Below are positions 62,573 through 64,000 of a stretch of DNA of 64,000 nt, in pieces. The notes under the pieces are model-generated. The model saw nothing but the letters and a program-made list of their open reading frames with translations. It made no database searches and was not told where the DNA came from. This DNA is from Mycoplasmopsis arginini. Lineage in GTDB: Bacteria; Bacillota_I; Bacilli_A; Mycoplasmatales; Metamycoplasmataceae. The position numbers were made by a program, and so were the translations under genes. The DNA lies in contig NZ_LR215044.1 in assembly GCF_900660725.1 (NCBI RefSeq), positions 620,001 to 684,000 of the forward strand, read 5' to 3'. The number at the start of each line of letters is the position of its first letter. Position 1 is the first letter of the stretch.

Positions 62573-62603
62573 AAAAACTGGCTAAATTACAAGGCCAGTT
62601 TTT
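62573..62603. terminator. Bidirectional intrinsic terminator
   Basis: Stem AAAAACTGGC / GCCAGTTTTT (62573-62582 and 62594-62603) between the lipoprotein and the convergent ECF-type gene, whose stop codon lies in the right arm. Confidence 0.85.
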
Positions 62604-63480
62604 AATATACACTTATTTTTTTAGAAGTATAATTAATCTTATTTTTAATAATTCTAATAATTGGATAAATTGAAAAAATTAAAAATGTGTAAATTGGAAT
62701 TTCAATTAAGCTTTTAAAAATAATGGGAACCATAAAAAAGAAATAATACTCATTATATTTTCATGTTCCACTTCTGAAACGATTATGATAATTTATATAA
62801 GCAAAAGGACCTCATAACCATCTTGTAATTACTATAATTGCAAATACAGTAATAAAAATATTAAATAAAAGGTAGGAAGAATATTTAGTTTTTATACTTT
62901 TGGTTTTAATATATAAAGTAAGAAAAATAATTGAAAGTATTCAGGTTAAACTTATTCCAAATGTTGATATCCCAATAACAGCTTGAAGTGAATATTTTTT
63001 CTTTCTTTTAATTGAGGTTTCACTTAGTGGAAGCGAGTTGTATTCTCTGGCTAAAATCACGATAAAAATAATTGTAATAATAGCTAAAAATATAAAGCCA
63101 ATAATTCATGTTTTTTTATCGCTGCCTTTAGTTAAACTATTAATAAAAAACCCAGATAGAAATGCTATTAAAACAGGTATAAGAGCGTATTCTGGCATTC
63201 ATGTAGATATCCCAAAAATGACTTGGTTAAGTGTATCACATAAGATTCCAATGATAGCACCTTTTCAAGGTCCAAGAGCAAGTCCAAAAACAATAAAGAC
63301 TGCATAAGTAATCGATATATTAAAAGCTCCAACAAAAACAAATCTTTCGAATAAAGCCATAATCATATATAAAGAAAGCAATAATCCAAATAAAGCAATT
63401 TCAAAAATTGAAAGACGATATGTTTTTGTCTTAATTGTTCTTCTTATGTTTCGTAATCAATTTATAAAAAATGTATTAAT
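62602..63480 (-). CDS. ECF transporter S component-like membrane protein
   Basis: 292 residues, about six to eight hydrophobic segments. The first helices (IALFGLLLSLYMIMALFERF, SITYAVFIVFGLALGPWKGA with IIGILCDTLNQVIFG) fit the substrate-binding S subunit of ECF vitamin or cofactor importers. Substrate not predictable. The likely start is ATT at 63480-63478: AAAGGGGG ends 2 bases before it, and an extended -10 (TGCTATAAT) lies only about 30 bases upstream, leaving no ATG, GTG or TTG in the leader. The ECF ATPases and T subunit are not in this window. Confidence 0.75.
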
Positions 63481-63511
63481 TACCCCCTTTTTTGCAGTTA
63501 ATACAATTACA

Positions 63512-63520
63512 ATTATAGCA
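63512..63520 (-). promoter_or_regulatory. Extended -10 promoter of the ECF S gene
   Basis: On the minus strand TGCTATAAT (TATAAT at 63517-63512). The transcript would begin near 63505 with a leader of about 25 bases containing AAAAAAGGGGG. Confidence 0.6.
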
Positions 63521-63548
63521 AATAAAACTGATTATAGAATACAAACAA

Positions 63549-63572
63549 AAAAACAGGCCAAAACCTGTTTTT
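63549..63572 (-). terminator. Intrinsic terminator of the aminopeptidase gene
   Basis: Stem AAAAACAGG / CCTGTTTTT (63549-63557 and 63564-63572) just past the stop at 63581-63583, with a T-run on the minus strand. Confidence 0.82.
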
Positions 63573-63580
63573 AAGTTAAA

Positions 63581-64000
63581 TTATTTTGATACCAATTCTG
63601 AAATAGTTTTAACCATTGCAAACATTGGTTTTTCATTAATATCACATGTTCCAGCGATATCAAAGTGAATGTATTCAACACCATTTGTAAATTCATTTAA
63701 GAACATTGCAGCGGAAGAAGAACCAGCGTTTCCGGTAAAGTCTGTATTTTTTAAATCAGCAACAATTGATCCCTTAATGTATTCAGCATATTCTTCATCA
63801 AGTGGCATTCTTCAAACAAGTTCATGTTGAATTTTAGCAGCTTTTTGCACATCCTCTCAACCTTTATCAGTTGTACTTCAAACTCCGGTGTATGTATCAC
63901 CTAGGGCCATGATCATTGCTCCAGTTAATGTGGCAACATCAATTAATCTTGTGGCATTTAATTTTGTAGCACCATAGTAAAGACCATCAGCCATAACTAA
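63581..64000 (-). CDS. pepA: Leucyl aminopeptidase (M17), 5' part beyond window
   Basis: Only the last 139 codons lie in the window. [66 protein letters not shown] and HFDIAGT are the C-terminal landmarks of M17 cytosolic aminopeptidases, which trim N-terminal residues using two metals. The metal site itself is mostly upstream of the visible part. It is followed by a terminator. Confidence 0.92.

Overview
The window is a piece of a mollicute chromosome, most likely a Mycoplasma/Mycoplasmopsis species of the hominis group. The DNA is very A+T rich, and nearly every long gene is open only if TGA is read as tryptophan. There are many lipoproteins with a Cys lipobox, and metabolism looks reduced (glycolysis, uptake, tRNA charging). 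I see no rRNA, tRNA, CRISPR array or intact insertion sequence. All gene limits below use TGA = Trp.

Layout. 1-3234 (minus): an anchored protein cut by the window edge and a PcrA/UvrD helicase. 3431-7654 (plus): two tandem copies of an unrecognised three-gene cassette, A (hydrophobic hairpin plus conserved C-terminal domain), B and C (related multi-pass membrane proteins); both A copies and C1 are damaged. 7677-10684 (minus): RDD protein, glycosyltransferase, asnS. 10823-20769 (minus): a probable long operon: C39-peptidase ABC exporter, ybeY, era, potD-like, potA, potB, potC, second potD-like. 20884-23326 (plus): lipoprotein, gltX and a small gene. 23406-28926: lipoproteins on both strands, one broken by a stop codon, and a surface M28 metallopeptidase. 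29059-34207 (plus): plsY, then a CIRCE-type operator, hrcA, grpE and lon. 34263-41010 (minus): a decayed membrane-protein gene, gapA, a scar region, HAD phosphatase, a tandem duplication of thioredoxin plus the 3' part of proS, intact proS and deoB. 41024-42484: a DUF1846 protein. 42697-44118: pyk. 44313-47040 (plus): an unusual fusion of an AbiEii-like nucleotidyltransferase to an M42-like peptidase, overlapping an MFS-type exporter. 47079-48353: serS. 48489-54534 (plus): recD2, pth, tilS, ftsH. 54718-64000: lipoprotein, DUF402 protein, trmB, gyrA, two small promoter-terminator units, a large lipoprotein whose start codon reads ACG, an ECF transporter S subunit apparently starting with ATT, and the end of a leucyl aminopeptidase.

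How the genes fit together. The housekeeping genes cover translation (asnS, gltX, proS, serS, pth, tilS, trmB, era, ybeY), protein quality control (hrcA-grpE, lon, ftsH), glycolysis and nucleoside salvage (gapA, pyk, deoB), polyamine uptake (pot genes) and DNA topology and repair (gyrA, pcrA, recD2). The surface layer consists of lipoproteins, the M28 peptidase, the exporters and the ABC cassette. Decay is visible in several places: a nonsense codon, frameshifts, a lost start codon, partial duplications and a relocated gene fragment.

The best candidates for something undescribed are the duplicated A-B-C cassette (3431-7654) and the nucleotidyltransferase/peptidase fusion with its exporter (44313-47040). 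The C39 exporter with no visible substrate (18751-20769) is a third.
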